A DNA stretch of 57,726 nucleotides from NCBI GenBank assembly GCA_035651955.1, contig DASRES010000088.1:1-57726 (forward strand), read 5' to 3'. Below the pieces are notes generated by a model. The model had not been told where the DNA came from. It saw nothing but the letters and a program-made list of their open reading frames with translations, and did not search any database. Made by a program: the position numbers and the translations under genes. The first letter of the stretch is position 1, and each line of letters begins with the position of its first letter. The DNA is from Acidimicrobiia bacterium (GTDB lineage Bacteria; Actinomycetota; Acidimicrobiia; IMCC26256; JAMXLJ01). This document shows, piece by piece, positions 1 to 7,335 of the stretch.

Positions 1-67
1 ACGGACACCCCTTGTCGCCGACAGTCCTCGGGGCGACACTCCCCGCAGAGGACGTCGGGAGGGGACG

Positions 68-388
68 ATGCCGAGGTACCTGATCATCGCGTCGTACACG
101 CCGGACGGGATTCGAGGGCTCCTCGAGGGCGGGGGCACCGCGAGGCGCAGGGCCGTCGAGGAGGCGATCCGCGGGGCTGGTGGCAAGCTCGAGACGTTCG
201 ACTTCGCGTTCGGCGAGGACGACGTGTACGTCGTCGCGGAGATGCCCGACAATGTCGCAGCGGCCTCGATCGGTCTCACGGTCGCGGCGAGCGGGCTCGT
301 CCGCACCCGCACCGTCGTGCTCCTGACACCGGAGGAGATCGACCGCGCGGCCGAGGTCGAGGTCTCGTACCGGCCGCCCGGAAGGTGA
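68..388 (+). CDS. GYD domain protein
   Basis: A 106-residue protein with the layout of the GYD family: N-terminal PRYLIIASYTPDGIRGLL, then a ferredoxin-like alpha/beta pattern with FDFAFGEDDVYVVAEMPD and a later VRTRTVVLLTPEEID strand. Length matches the usual 95-110 residues. The molecular function of GYD proteins is unknown; they are thought to be small dimeric proteins. The ATG follows GGGAGGGGACG, a good ribosome binding site. The gene stands alone on the plus strand and ends 149 bp before the convergent DUF6544 gene. That gap holds a short perfect palindrome (ATTTGCAAAT, 449-458) but no gene. Confidence 0.85.
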   Translation: MPRYLIIASYTPDGIRGLLEGGGTARRRAVEEAIRGAGGKLETFDFAFGEDDVYVVAEMPDNVAAASIGLTVAASGLVRTRTVVLLTPEEIDRAAEVEVSYRPPGR

Positions 389-537
389 CGCGCGCGCTGA
401 CGTGACCGGTCGCATCCCGACCAGGCCACGAAGGGCATTCAGCGGGCAATTTGCAAATGGCGCCACGACGGCTCCGGACCTCGAACCCTCGCTTCGCGTC
501 GGGAGCGGTCCCGGGCGCGGCAGGCGGTTGTGACGCG

Positions 538-1398
538 CTATCCGCCTGACGCCGATGCGGGGCGCGTGGGGACCAGGTTCGGGTTGTACGTGATCGCATC
601 GTCGCGGAAGACGACCTGCAGGTAGGTCAGGTCGCCGTCCTCGAGCTTCCACACCGCGCGTCCGGCGGACGGGAGCGCGCGACCGTGCACGTCGTGCCAG
701 CCCGACAGCGGGGTCGACCACTCGGCGCGTCGCAGCCCACCCGGCAGGTCCGCATACCGGTCCGTCGTCCGAAAATCGCGTGGGTGACCGACCTCGTCGA
801 GAAAGACGCGCGCCGTCACCGTCCGGCCCGCGTGCCGACAGGAGACGTCGAACGTGGTGTCGTCGAGCGCGTCGAACGACACCGCGGGGGTGAGAAGCAT
901 CGATGGGCACATGATGACGGCGTCGTTGAGCCACGTCGTGAGCTCGCCGACGTCGAACTCCTCGCCTTCTCCCTTCGCGACGGTGACCAGCCCGAGCAGC
1001 CTGCCGCGCATCGCGCCGCGACCGGACGCATATGCATCGCGGCCGACCATCGGTACGACACCGGCCAAGTCGATGCGCATGTGGAACAAGCGCGCGAGCG
1101 GGTCGGCCGTGTTGCACTGCCAGGCCTCACAGCGCATGAAGCGCTGCTTCGGCCGGAGTCGGAACGTGCCGGTGAGGTGGGCGACGAACGACTCGTCGCG
1201 GGGGCGCCCGACGACTCCCATCGCCTCCAGGTATCGCCGGGCGCTCGACGGCAAGTCGGCGATGTCGGCGCCCTCGATCGGCGTACCCGGCCGCGCTTGG
1301 CTCAGGCGCGTCGCGCGTATGTCGTCAGCCAGCGCGCCCCGAAGGTCGCGCCCGAGGATCCGCTCCAACGACCGGACCGGATTCGGAACGGTCACCAC
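538..1398 (-). CDS. DUF6544 family protein
   Basis: About 286 residues matching the DUF6544 layout: LPSSARRYLEAMGVVGRP, then FRLRPKQRFMRCEAWQCN, a central MRGRLLGLVTVAKGEG block and the C-terminal SGWHDVHGRALPSAGRAVW / LTYLQVVFRDDAITYN segment. The function is unknown and no catalytic motif is apparent. The frame stays open far upstream, but that part belongs to a different, broken gene. The likely start is one of two adjacent GTG codons (1398 or 1395) just before TVPNPVRSLERILGRD. The gene lies immediately downstream of the hemerythrin-like remnant on the same strand. Confidence 0.75.
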   Translation of the reverse strand: MVTVPNPVRSLERILGRDLRGALADDIRATRLSQARPGTPIEGADIADLPSSARRYLEAMGVVGRPRDESFVAHLTGTFRLRPKQRFMRCEAWQCNTADPLARLFHMRIDLAGVVPMVGRDAYASGRGAMRGRLLGLVTVAKGEGEEFDVGELTTWLNDAVIMCPSMLLTPAVSFDALDDTTFDVSCRHAGRTVTARVFLDEVGHPRDFRTTDRYADLPGGLRRAEWSTPLSGWHDVHGRALPSAGRAVWKLEDGDLTYLQVVFRDDAITYNPNLVPTRPASASGG

Positions 1399-1480
1399 CC
1401 CTCGCCTACCCGGCGGCGCGTCGCTCCATGCGAGGATGCATACGTCGCAGGATGCGTGTCCGCGGCCAGGCGCGCCAACG

Positions 1481-1871
1481 TCAGGCCTCGGTGTCGGCGC
1501 GTTCGAGCTGATCGACGAAGGCTGCGAGGTCGCTCTGGGCGCGCGCCACGGCGAGCAACCCGCGCTCTTCCTCGGCGGTGTGCGCACGCAGCGTGTCGAT
1601 GACGGCGTCGAACGACGTGCGCGCACGGTGATGTCGCCGTCGCAGAGTCCGTCGCGTACGCGGCGGTCGAGCGCGCCGAGGGTCTCGTGGTCTGCCGACG
1701 GCTCCACGACCGGGGACAGATCAGGGCATCCGCACGAGTCGCACATCGGGCACCGACCTGCTCGCCGGTGAGCGAGATCGCGGCCGGGAACCGGACGTGG
1801 TTCTCCGTGTGGACGTGCAGGTGCGTGTCGGTCTCGGGGACGGCGACCCATGGCCCGACGCTCGGTGACAC
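1481..1871 (-). pseudogene. Degraded hemerythrin-like (HHE) gene
   Basis: Coding signal runs through this stretch but changes frame at least twice. The upstream part (about 1871-1740) reads ETDTHLHVHTENHVRFPAA, the H-x-H-x3-EN-x3-FP pattern of RIC/hemerythrin proteins. The next part starts MCDSCGCPDLSPVVEPSADHE, like the MCxYCGC opening of actinobacterial hemerythrin-domain proteins. Around 1625 the frame shifts again to TSFDAVIDTLRAHTAEEERG and ends at a TGA at 1481. A one-base deletion would explain the second shift. Either one gene, or the tail of one plus another, has decayed. Sequencing error is possible, although neighbouring genes are intact. Confidence 0.6.
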
Positions 1872-1935
1872 GTCACGGTTGTGAGGGCTCGGAGTGGACG
1901 TGCCACCGATGTCGCCGTCCACGGGCCTGGCCGCG

Positions 1936-2694
1936 TCAGCGTTTCAGGACGCGGCCGAGGAGAATGCACGTCTCGTAGAAGACGTACATGGGGACGGCCA
2001 TCGCGAAGAGTGAGTACGGGTCCTGGCTAGGGGTGATCACCGCGGCGAACAGCACGATGACGACGATCGCGATCCGCCGCCAGTGTCGGAGCTGCTCGGT
2101 CGAGAGCACGCGGGCGACGAGCAGGAACATCAGCAACACGGGAAACTCGAACGAGAGCCCGAACGCCACGATCATCAGCGAGACGAGCGACAGGTACTTG
2201 TCGGCGGTGAGGAACGGCTGGAGTTGGGGACCGCCGACACCGAGCAGGAACGCGAGCGCTTTGGTGAGGGTGAGAAGCGCGATCCACGCGCCGAGCGCAA
2301 AAAGTGCGACAGACGACACGATGAACGGGATTGCGTAGCGCTTCTCGCGACGGTCGAGCGCGGGGGTGACGAACCGCCAGAGTTGCCAGAGCCACACCGG
2401 AAGCGCGAGGACGATCCCGCCGTAGGTCGCGATCTGGAGCCTCACCTTGAACGCGTCGAGTGGTCCGGTGAAGATCAGCGCGTCGCGTTGGCCGTGTGTG
2501 GCGTGCTGGTAGTAGTGGACCAAGAAGCTGATGACCTCGCGCGAGAAGACGAACGTGACAACGGCGCCGATGGCCACCGCGACGATCGAGACGAAGAGCC
2601 GTCGCCGGAGCTCGCGCAGGTGGTCGAGTATCGGCATCGCGCCGCCCGGCTGTCGTCGCGCTCGATGACGGCGGAGTCCGAGCACGGCGGTCAT
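1936..2694 (-). CDS. tatC: Sec-independent protein translocase TatC
   Basis: A 252-residue integral membrane protein with six hydrophobic segments, the receptor subunit of the twin-arginine translocase that binds Tat signal peptides. Hallmarks are ILDHLRELRRRLF at the N-terminus, PLDAFKVRLQIATYGGIVLALP and LWRFVTPALDRREKR in the middle, GLSFEFPVLL with the conserved Glu, and ITPSQDPYSL near the last helices. The ATG at 2694 overlaps the preceding ORF by ATGA. The internal ATG at 2637 (MPILDHLRELRR) gives a more typical N-terminus and may be the true start. The tatA-type partners lie 3 kb away on the plus strand. Confidence 0.93.
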   Translation of the reverse strand: MTAVLGLRRHRARRQPGGAMPILDHLRELRRRLFVSIVAVAIGAVVTFVFSREVISFLVHYYQHATHGQRDALIFTGPLDAFKVRLQIATYGGIVLALPVWLWQLWRFVTPALDRREKRYAIPFIVSSVALFALGAWIALLTLTKALAFLLGVGGPQLQPFLTADKYLSLVSLMIVAFGLSFEFPVLLMFLLVARVLSTEQLRHWRRIAIVVIVLFAAVITPSQDPYSLFAMAVPMYVFYETCILLGRVLKR

Positions 2695-3095
2695 CGTGTG
2701 CGCTCCGCGTCGACGGGCGCCCGCAGCCGGTAGGTGCGCCCGCCCGGCAGGTTCGGCAGGTTGCCGTCGAGCAGGTAGCCGCGGCCGTCTGCCGCGCCGA
2801 CTGCGTGCACGACCGGTCGTGTGTCGGCGGGTTCGAGCTCGACGTCGAGCGCGCCCGACGCGTGTTGCGCGTCGTGTGCGCGCTGTGCGGTGTCGTCACT
2901 GTCGACAGCCGGATCGACGCGGTCGAGGCGTCGCGAGGGGGCACGTGTCGCGGCGGCGGCGTCGGCGAGGAGCAACCGCGTGGCGAGGAACGCGAGCGGG
3001 ACGTTCGCCGGCGCGAGTGAGCTGTGCCGGGGTCTCCACGGCGCGGTGGCGATCCGTGTCCAGGTCGGATCGTGCGACGCCGTGCGCTGTGTCAC
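2691..3095 (-). CDS. Possible anti-sigma (RskA C-terminal)-like fragment
   Basis: The C-terminal third reads LEPADTRPVVHAVG, then DGRGYLLDGNLPNLPGGRTY, resembling the end of RskA-type anti-sigma factors where a dGrGYLl-LP-LpaGrtYqLW motif is usual. The first 80 residues show no recognisable anti-sigma domain and no transmembrane helix. The ORF also stops right after the motif, so this is at best a truncated or diverged relative. Its TGA overlaps the tatC ATG at 2694, which would couple translation if both are expressed. No sigma factor gene is adjacent. The start is uncertain. Confidence 0.35.
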   Translation of the reverse strand: MTQRTASHDPTWTRIATAPWRPRHSSLAPANVPLAFLATRLLLADAAAATRAPSRRLDRVDPAVDSDDTAQRAHDAQHASGALDVELEPADTRPVVHAVGAADGRGYLLDGNLPNLPGGRTYRLRAPVDAERTR

Positions 3096-3222
3096 GGCAG
3101 ATGTTCGGACCGGCCACCGGGACGGGATGATCGCTCGTGCCGAAGCCCGTCGTGTCGCGAGACGTCATCCGGGTGCGGTTGCAGCTCCGAACAGGGGCCG
3201 AGTCGCACGGAACGGAGATGGC

Positions 3223-3609
3223 ATGCGACGCGCGGTTCGGTCCTCGTTGGTCGTCATCGCTGCGGTTGTGTTCGTGCTCGGCGTCGTCGGATGCAGCTCG
3301 AGCTCGCACAGCAAGGCGGCATCGGGTGCGACGTCCGAATCGACCACGCCGGCGGCGACGGGCACGACGATCGCGATCAAGAACTTCGAGTACTCGCCGA
3401 ACCCGTTGAAGGTGAAGGTCGGTGCGACCGTGACAGTGCGCAACACCGACAGCACCGACCACACCGTGACCGCGGACAAGGGCAGCTTCGACACCGGTCA
3501 CATCCACGGCGGCGGCACCGCGACGTTCACGGTGACCAAGGCGGGGACGTACCCCTACCACTGCGACATCCACCAGTTCATGAAGGGCGTCCTCGAGGTC
3601 ACCGGTTGA
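3223..3609 (+). CDS. Cupredoxin (plastocyanin/azurin-like) lipoprotein
   Basis: A 128-residue secreted copper protein. Residues 1-24 form a lipoprotein signal ending in VLGVVGC with lipobox Cys24, followed by a Ser/Thr-rich linker to about residue 48. The cupredoxin fold follows: IAIKNFEYSPNPLKVKVGATV, then the type I copper ligands His80 in DSTDHTV, Cys114 and His117 in YHCDIHQFM, and Met120. The predicted role is electron transfer or copper binding on the outer membrane face. The ATG was chosen because GGAG lies just upstream and the signal peptide begins there; the frame is open further upstream. It heads the plus-strand run of ferritin-like and TatA genes. Confidence 0.9.
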   Translation: MRRAVRSSLVVIAAVVFVLGVVGCSSSSHSKAASGATSESTTPAATGTTIAIKNFEYSPNPLKVKVGATVTVRNTDSTDHTVTADKGSFDTGHIHGGGTATFTVTKAGTYPYHCDIHQFMKGVLEVTG

Positions 3610-3643
3610 CCGGGACGCCACGTCCGCAAATGAGGGAGCGCGC

Positions 3644-4480
3644 ATGTCAGTTGACGAACGACGCCTCGGCGAGCTCGTCGAGGAGTCCGAGGATCTGCAG
3701 TCCGACGCGCTGCGCAACGCGCGGCCGGCGCTGGACGAGACCGTGGACCTCGCTCACGAGAGAGGCCGACACGACCTCGACGAGTCACGCCGGTTCGCCC
3801 ACGAGAGTCGCGGTCTGATCTCGCGTGGCGTGATGGGCGGCGGCGCGCTCGCGGCGGCCGGTTTCGGCGGGGCGTTGCTGACGCTGATGGCGCGCCCCGC
3901 GTTCGCGGACCAGTCGATGGACGTCCAGATGCTGCAAACCGCGGCGTCGATCGAGAACCTCGCCGTCGCGACCTACACCGCCGCGCTGGGTCTGCCGTTC
4001 GCGAGCTCGTTGCCGAAGGTCGTCCAGACGTTCGTGACGACGACCCGCCAGCAGCACACCGATCACGCGAAGGCGTTCAACGCCGCGGTCACCCAGTTGG
4101 GGGGCAAGGCCCAGGACCAGCCGGACCCGGTGCTGCTCGACGTCGTGAACAAGGCAAAGCCGGGGCTCACCGGCCCCGGCCCGCTCGTCGACCTCGCGAT
4201 CCAGCTCGAGACCGGCGCCGCGGAGACCTACGTCGCGGATGTCGGCGCGTACTCCGACACCAACGCCCGCAAGTTGACGGCGAGCATCATGGGCGTCGAG
4301 GCGCAACACGTCGCCGTGCTCAACGCGGTGAAGGCGCTCCTGTCGGCCGGACATCCCGAGTGGATCACGCTGCCGCCGCCTGTCGCGCAGCTTCCCGCCG
4401 CCGCGGGCAGCGTCGGGTTCCCCGACACGTTCATCAAGACGGACCAGGCCCGGCCTGCCAGTGAAGGAGCGGTGAAGTGA
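3644..4480 (+). CDS. Ferritin-like domain protein, copy 1 (signal lacks twin Arg)
   Basis: 278 residues. The N-terminal 55 residues are charged and helical (LVEESEDLQSDALRNARPAL), followed by a hydrophobic export-like segment GGGALAAAGFGGALLTLMA ending in PAFADQ. The rest is a ferritin-like four-helix domain of the PF13668 type: SIENLAVATYTAALGL, QQHTDHAKAFN, AIQLETGAAETYVADVG and IMGVEAQHVAVLNAV supply the expected Glu and His residues. The segment before the hydrophobic stretch is SRGLISRGVMGG, so the twin-arginine pair is missing although the paralogue next door has one. The substrate is unknown. Its TGA overlaps the next gene's GTG (GTGA, 4477-4480). Confidence 0.85.
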   Translation: MSVDERRLGELVEESEDLQSDALRNARPALDETVDLAHERGRHDLDESRRFAHESRGLISRGVMGGGALAAAGFGGALLTLMARPAFADQSMDVQMLQTAASIENLAVATYTAALGLPFASSLPKVVQTFVTTTRQQHTDHAKAFNAAVTQLGGKAQDQPDPVLLDVVNKAKPGLTGPGPLVDLAIQLETGAAETYVADVGAYSDTNARKLTASIMGVEAQHVAVLNAVKALLSAGHPEWITLPPPVAQLPAAAGSVGFPDTFIKTDQARPASEGAVK

Positions 4481-5307
4481 GCGCCCCGCACCACAACGAT
4501 CCCATCCAGATCTCCGAGGGCGAGCTCACCGCGATGACCGCGGAGCTCGAGGAGCGCCACCAGGAGAGCCTCCCGAAGATGCGCGCGGCGCTCGACGAGT
4601 GGGCCGAGCTGCGCAACGGCCTGCGCGCGGGTGTCGACGGGCTCACGTCCGCCGCCGCGACCCGGCGCGGCTTCCTGCTCGGCGCCGGGATCGCGCTCGG
4701 CGGCGTCGCGCTCGCCGCCTGTGGCGGCAGCAGCGGCAGCTCGAAGAAGAAGTCGGGCGGCACGACCCGGTCGACGGTCGCCGGCGGCGGAAGCCAGAAG
4801 CTCACCGGCGACCTCGCCGTTGTCGCGCTCGCAGCGGCGTTGGAGAACACGGCGGTTGCGACCTATCAGGCGGGGATCGACGCCGCGACGGCCGGCAAGC
4901 TCGGCACGGTCCCGCCCGCGGTCGTGACGTTCGCCCAGACCGCGCAGACCCAGCACAAGGCCCACGCCGACGCGTGGAACGCCGCGCTCGCGCAAGCGGG
5001 GAAGGCGAAGGTGACGGGTGTCGACCTGACCGTGAAGAACGGTGTCGTCGACCCCGCGTTCGCGAAGGTGACCGACGTCGCGGGACTCGCGACGCTCGCG
5101 TTGCAGCTCGAGAACGTCGCCGCGGCGACGTATCTGAGCGGCATCGGCGCGATCAGTGACCCGGGCGGGATCAAGACCGCGGCGTCGATCCAGCCCGTCG
5201 AGATGCAACACGCGGCGATCCTGAACTTCGTGCTGGGTCAGTACCCCGCGCCCGACACGTTCGCGAAGACCGACGGCGCCCGTACCACCACCGACCAGAT
5301 CGGCTGA
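4477..5307 (+). CDS. Ferritin-like domain lipoprotein with Tat signal, copy 2
   Basis: 276 residues and paralogous to the preceding gene. A helical, charged N-terminal part (about 1-60, ELEERHQESLPKMRAALDEW) precedes a Tat signal AATRRGFLLGAGIALGGVAL ending in a lipobox (LAAC). After a Ser/Gly/Lys linker comes the ferritin-like domain: ALENTAVATYQAG, TQHKAHADAWN, ALQLENVAAATYLSGIG and QPVEMQHAAILNFVLGQYP. It starts on GTG with AAGGAG seven bases upstream and overlaps copy 1 by four bases, so the pair is translationally coupled. The long n-region before the RR motif is unusual. Export would use the TatC/TatA proteins encoded around it. The biochemical function is unknown. Confidence 0.88.
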   Translation: MSAPHHNDPIQISEGELTAMTAELEERHQESLPKMRAALDEWAELRNGLRAGVDGLTSAAATRRGFLLGAGIALGGVALAACGGSSGSSKKKSGGTTRSTVAGGGSQKLTGDLAVVALAAALENTAVATYQAGIDAATAGKLGTVPPAVVTFAQTAQTQHKAHADAWNAALAQAGKAKVTGVDLTVKNGVVDPAFAKVTDVAGLATLALQLENVAAATYLSGIGAISDPGGIKTAASIQPVEMQHAAILNFVLGQYPAPDTFAKTDGARTTTDQIG

Positions 5308-5409
5308 ACACTTCCGCACCGGCCGGTCGGTTCCCTCGCCGATCGGTACCACGCGCGGGTGCCCGCGCCGATGCGTGTGCCCGCCCTCAACTCACGCCTG
5401 GAGGCAACC

Positions 5410-5586
5410 ATGCATCCCGTCTTCGCCGAGATCATCGGCCCCGACATCCTGATCGTCGTCGCGATCGTCGCGTTGTTGTTCGGCAGCACCCAGATCCCGA
5501 AGCTCGCCCGATCGCTCGGCGCCGCGTCCAAGGAGTTCCACGAAGGTGTTCGCCACGGTGCTACCGACGACACCCGCGCCGAGTAG
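5410..5586 (+). CDS. tatA: TatA-type twin-arginine translocase subunit (first of three)
   Basis: 58 residues. A short periplasmic stretch with GPDIL leads into one transmembrane helix (IVVAIVALLFGST), then the hinge and amphipathic helix QIPKLARSLGAASKEFHEG of TatA, and a short acidic tail. TatA oligomers form the protein-conducting assembly with TatC. The ATG at 5410 follows GGAGGCAACC, a good ribosome binding site; an upstream in-frame start adds residues with no family match. The second TatA-like gene starts 9 bp downstream. Together with tatC at 1936-2694 this locus could form a complete translocon. Confidence 0.9.
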   Translation: MHPVFAEIIGPDILIVVAIVALLFGSTQIPKLARSLGAASKEFHEGVRHGATDDTRAE

Positions 5587-5595
5587 GCGAACGGC

Positions 5596-5934
5596 ATGGT
5601 GCCGGGACTCGGCTTCGTGCATCTCGTTGTCGTCGCGATCGTCGCGCTCCTCGTACTCGGCCCCGACAAGCTTCCCGACCTCGCCCGACGCGCCGGGCAC
5701 GCCTACCGAGACCTCCAACGGTTGCGTGAGCACCTCCAACTCGACGTGGAGACGCTCCTCGGCGCGAACGACGACGCGCTGCTCGAGGATCACAGGGCGG
5801 ACGCGCCGACCGTCATCCGCCCGGCGGTAGCAGCTGCGACGAGTGAAGCCTCCCGCGGGGTCGCGCGGCCTGCCCGACACGTCCCGCCGCAAGCCATCCC
5901 GTTCGATCGGATTGCACGACGACAAGCCGTGTGA
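5596..5934 (+). CDS. TatA/TatB-type translocase subunit (second of three)
   Basis: 112 residues: MVPGLGFVHLVVVAIVALLV begins with a transmembrane helix, followed by the hinge LGPDKLPDLARRAGHAYRDLQRLREH and a long charged tail. The GPDKLPDLAR motif and the longer C-terminal region resemble TatB more than TatA, but the N-terminal polar residue usually diagnostic for TatB (Glu8) is not evident, so I leave the subtype open. It starts 9 bp after the first tatA and is followed by the third copy after a 31-bp gap. The C-terminal half (after residue 65) has no recognised motif. Confidence 0.8.
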   Translation: MVPGLGFVHLVVVAIVALLVLGPDKLPDLARRAGHAYRDLQRLREHLQLDVETLLGANDDALLEDHRADAPTVIRPAVAAATSEASRGVARPARHVPPQAIPFDRIARRQAV

Positions 5935-5965
5935 ACCACAAGCCTCGACTACGCCAGGAGAACTC

Positions 5966-6127
5966 ATGTTGGGTCTCGGAGCACCCGAGCTCCTGATCGT
6001 GCTGGCCGTCGTCGTGTTGCTCTTCGGCGCGACGCGACTGCCGAAGCTCGCACGATCGTTCGGGCAAGCGTCGACGGAGTTCGAGCGCGGTCGGCACGAC
6101 GGCGAATCGCGCCGGACCGAACTGTGA
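5966..6127 (+). CDS. tatA: TatA-type twin-arginine translocase subunit (third of three)
   Basis: 53 residues, very close in layout to the first copy: MLGLGAPELLIVLAVVVLLF, then GATRLPKLARSFGQASTEFE and a short charged tail. The ATG at 5966 has CAGGAG eight bases upstream, and upstream in-frame residues overlap the previous gene without family similarity. Two TatA copies plus one TatB-like protein could provide different translocon stoichiometries or substrate preferences; this is inference. The coding cluster ends here and is followed by degraded DNA. Confidence 0.88.
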   Translation: MLGLGAPELLIVLAVVVLLFGATRLPKLARSFGQASTEFERGRHDGESRRTEL

Positions 6128-6288
6128 CCTTGCACCGGTGAACGTGCTCACGTAGATCTCGCCAGACCTGCCCGTCGAAATTCGCCACCTTCTGGATGGT
6201 TCCCGGGAGGTAGGGCGCTCGTTCCGGGAGTGGGAGCCGTTGGAACGCTGCGAGGCACACGTGCGGCAACGGCTCACGGACGCGCAGG

Positions 6289-6690
6289 TCATTGCGAGCG
6301 AGCTGCGACGCCTGGGAGCTCGACGAGCGCCGAGGCGTTGGCCGTGACGACCGTGCTTCCCGCCCCTCGCGCGGTTGCGATCATCAGGTCGTGTGCATCG
6401 CGGGGCCGACCTCACGGGACTGTGGCGAGGAGCTCGGCGTGCGCTTCGGCCGTTTCGCTGTCGTAGGGGAGAACCGGGATCTCGCGATGACGCCATCGAG
6501 CAGCGCCGCGCGCGGGCACGGCGTTGCCGATCGGCGGGGAGGGCAGCGACGCGGAGCTCGCCGACGGTGATGGCCGCAACGGCAAGGTCGTCGTCGTCGA
6601 TCAGGTCTTCGATCCCGGGGCCGGCGCGTTCGTGATCGAGCAGGAGCTCACCGCGCTGTTCGACCGCGTCGAGTCGGCGAAGCTGCGGGA
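6289..6690 (-). pseudogene. Broken PIN-domain (VapC-type) toxin gene
   Basis: Pieces of a PIN nuclease are readable in order on the minus strand but in different frames. PGIEDLIDDDDLAVAAITVGEL (with the conserved Glu) is followed by RAALLDGVIA in a second frame, then EIPVLPYDSETAEAHAELLA in a third. That frame continues through an in-frame TGA (about 6413) into GRPRDAHDLMIATARG and STVVTANASALVELPGV, ending at a stop at 6289. At least two frameshifts and one nonsense codon mean it cannot make an active toxin. The N-terminal DTN motif is not visible. No antitoxin gene was recognised upstream. Such remnants are typical of decayed VapBC modules. Confidence 0.7.
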
Positions 6691-6762
6691 AACCTCGTGG
6701 CAGACACGTCAGGTACGAGACCGGATCCCAGATCGGGACGGAGGAAGGCTGCGGCCTGCCCG

Positions 6763-6833
6763 GATCGCGCGGCCAGGTGCAGCTCAGCCCGAGCGGCTGC
6801 CTCGCCCGCGGTCGTCGTCGTTCACCGCGAACC
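6763..6833 (-). repeat. Shrunken copy of the small basic ORF found at 12113-12292
   Basis: Two blocks match the region 12092-12299: about 36 of 39 bases around the ORF end (6763-6801 against 12092-12130) and 25 identical bases around the ORF start (6809-6833 against 12275-12299). Here the blocks are almost adjacent, whereas in the other copy about 144 bases separate them. Read on the minus strand, this copy is still an open frame of 13 codons from GTG at 6825 to TGA at 6784 (VNDDDRGRGSRSG). The middle of the protein has therefore been lost in frame. Confidence 0.7.
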
Positions 6834-7335
6834 GACGCATCCTGGAGATCATCGGCGCGCAACACCTGCTCGAAGATCCCCCGCGACCGCACGGTGGGCC
6901 GCGGCGAACGCGTGGCCGCGCTCGCCGGTCGAGTCGGTAGTTGCCCCGTCACCTCTCTGCCGGTACGGTCCTCACCTCGTCGTCGTGCCGTGTCGACGCA
7001 ACGTCGGCTCCGAGGTACCCGGCGACAGGATCTGCTCGTGCGCTCCGGACCCTGGCGCACCACGTCAGCGTGGTTGTCTCGCGAGGGGAGCGTCGATGCA
7101 CCCGACGGCAGCGTGGGCGTGCCGCCGGGTCCGGTCGACGCGGGGTGGCGCGAGGCCACGGGTGCGCGTCGGCGGGTCGGACGCCGTGGGCAGGAGCGTT
7201 CGGCCGTCGGCGCGTGCAGCCGAGGCGGGAGTGATCGGTTCCGGACGTTCCCCCGTGGGGGGACCGGTTGCTCTCCGCCTCGGCCCACTCGACTTCTGCG
7301 TGCTGGTGCACGACGTGCGAGTGTGTGACCGTCCG
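6834..7335. other. No convincing gene (about 500 bp)
   Basis: Several long frames are open here because of the GC content, but none shows a recognisable domain, a plausible start with ribosome binding site, or sensible composition; they are rich in Arg, Pro and Ala. The stretch lies between the small-ORF remnant and the GAF-ANTAR gene and looks like decayed or regulatory DNA. Confidence 0.5.

Noticed and set aside
449-458. ATTTGCAAAT palindrome near the first gene
   Set aside because: Ten-base palindromes are expected by chance at this scale, and it lies between convergent gene ends.
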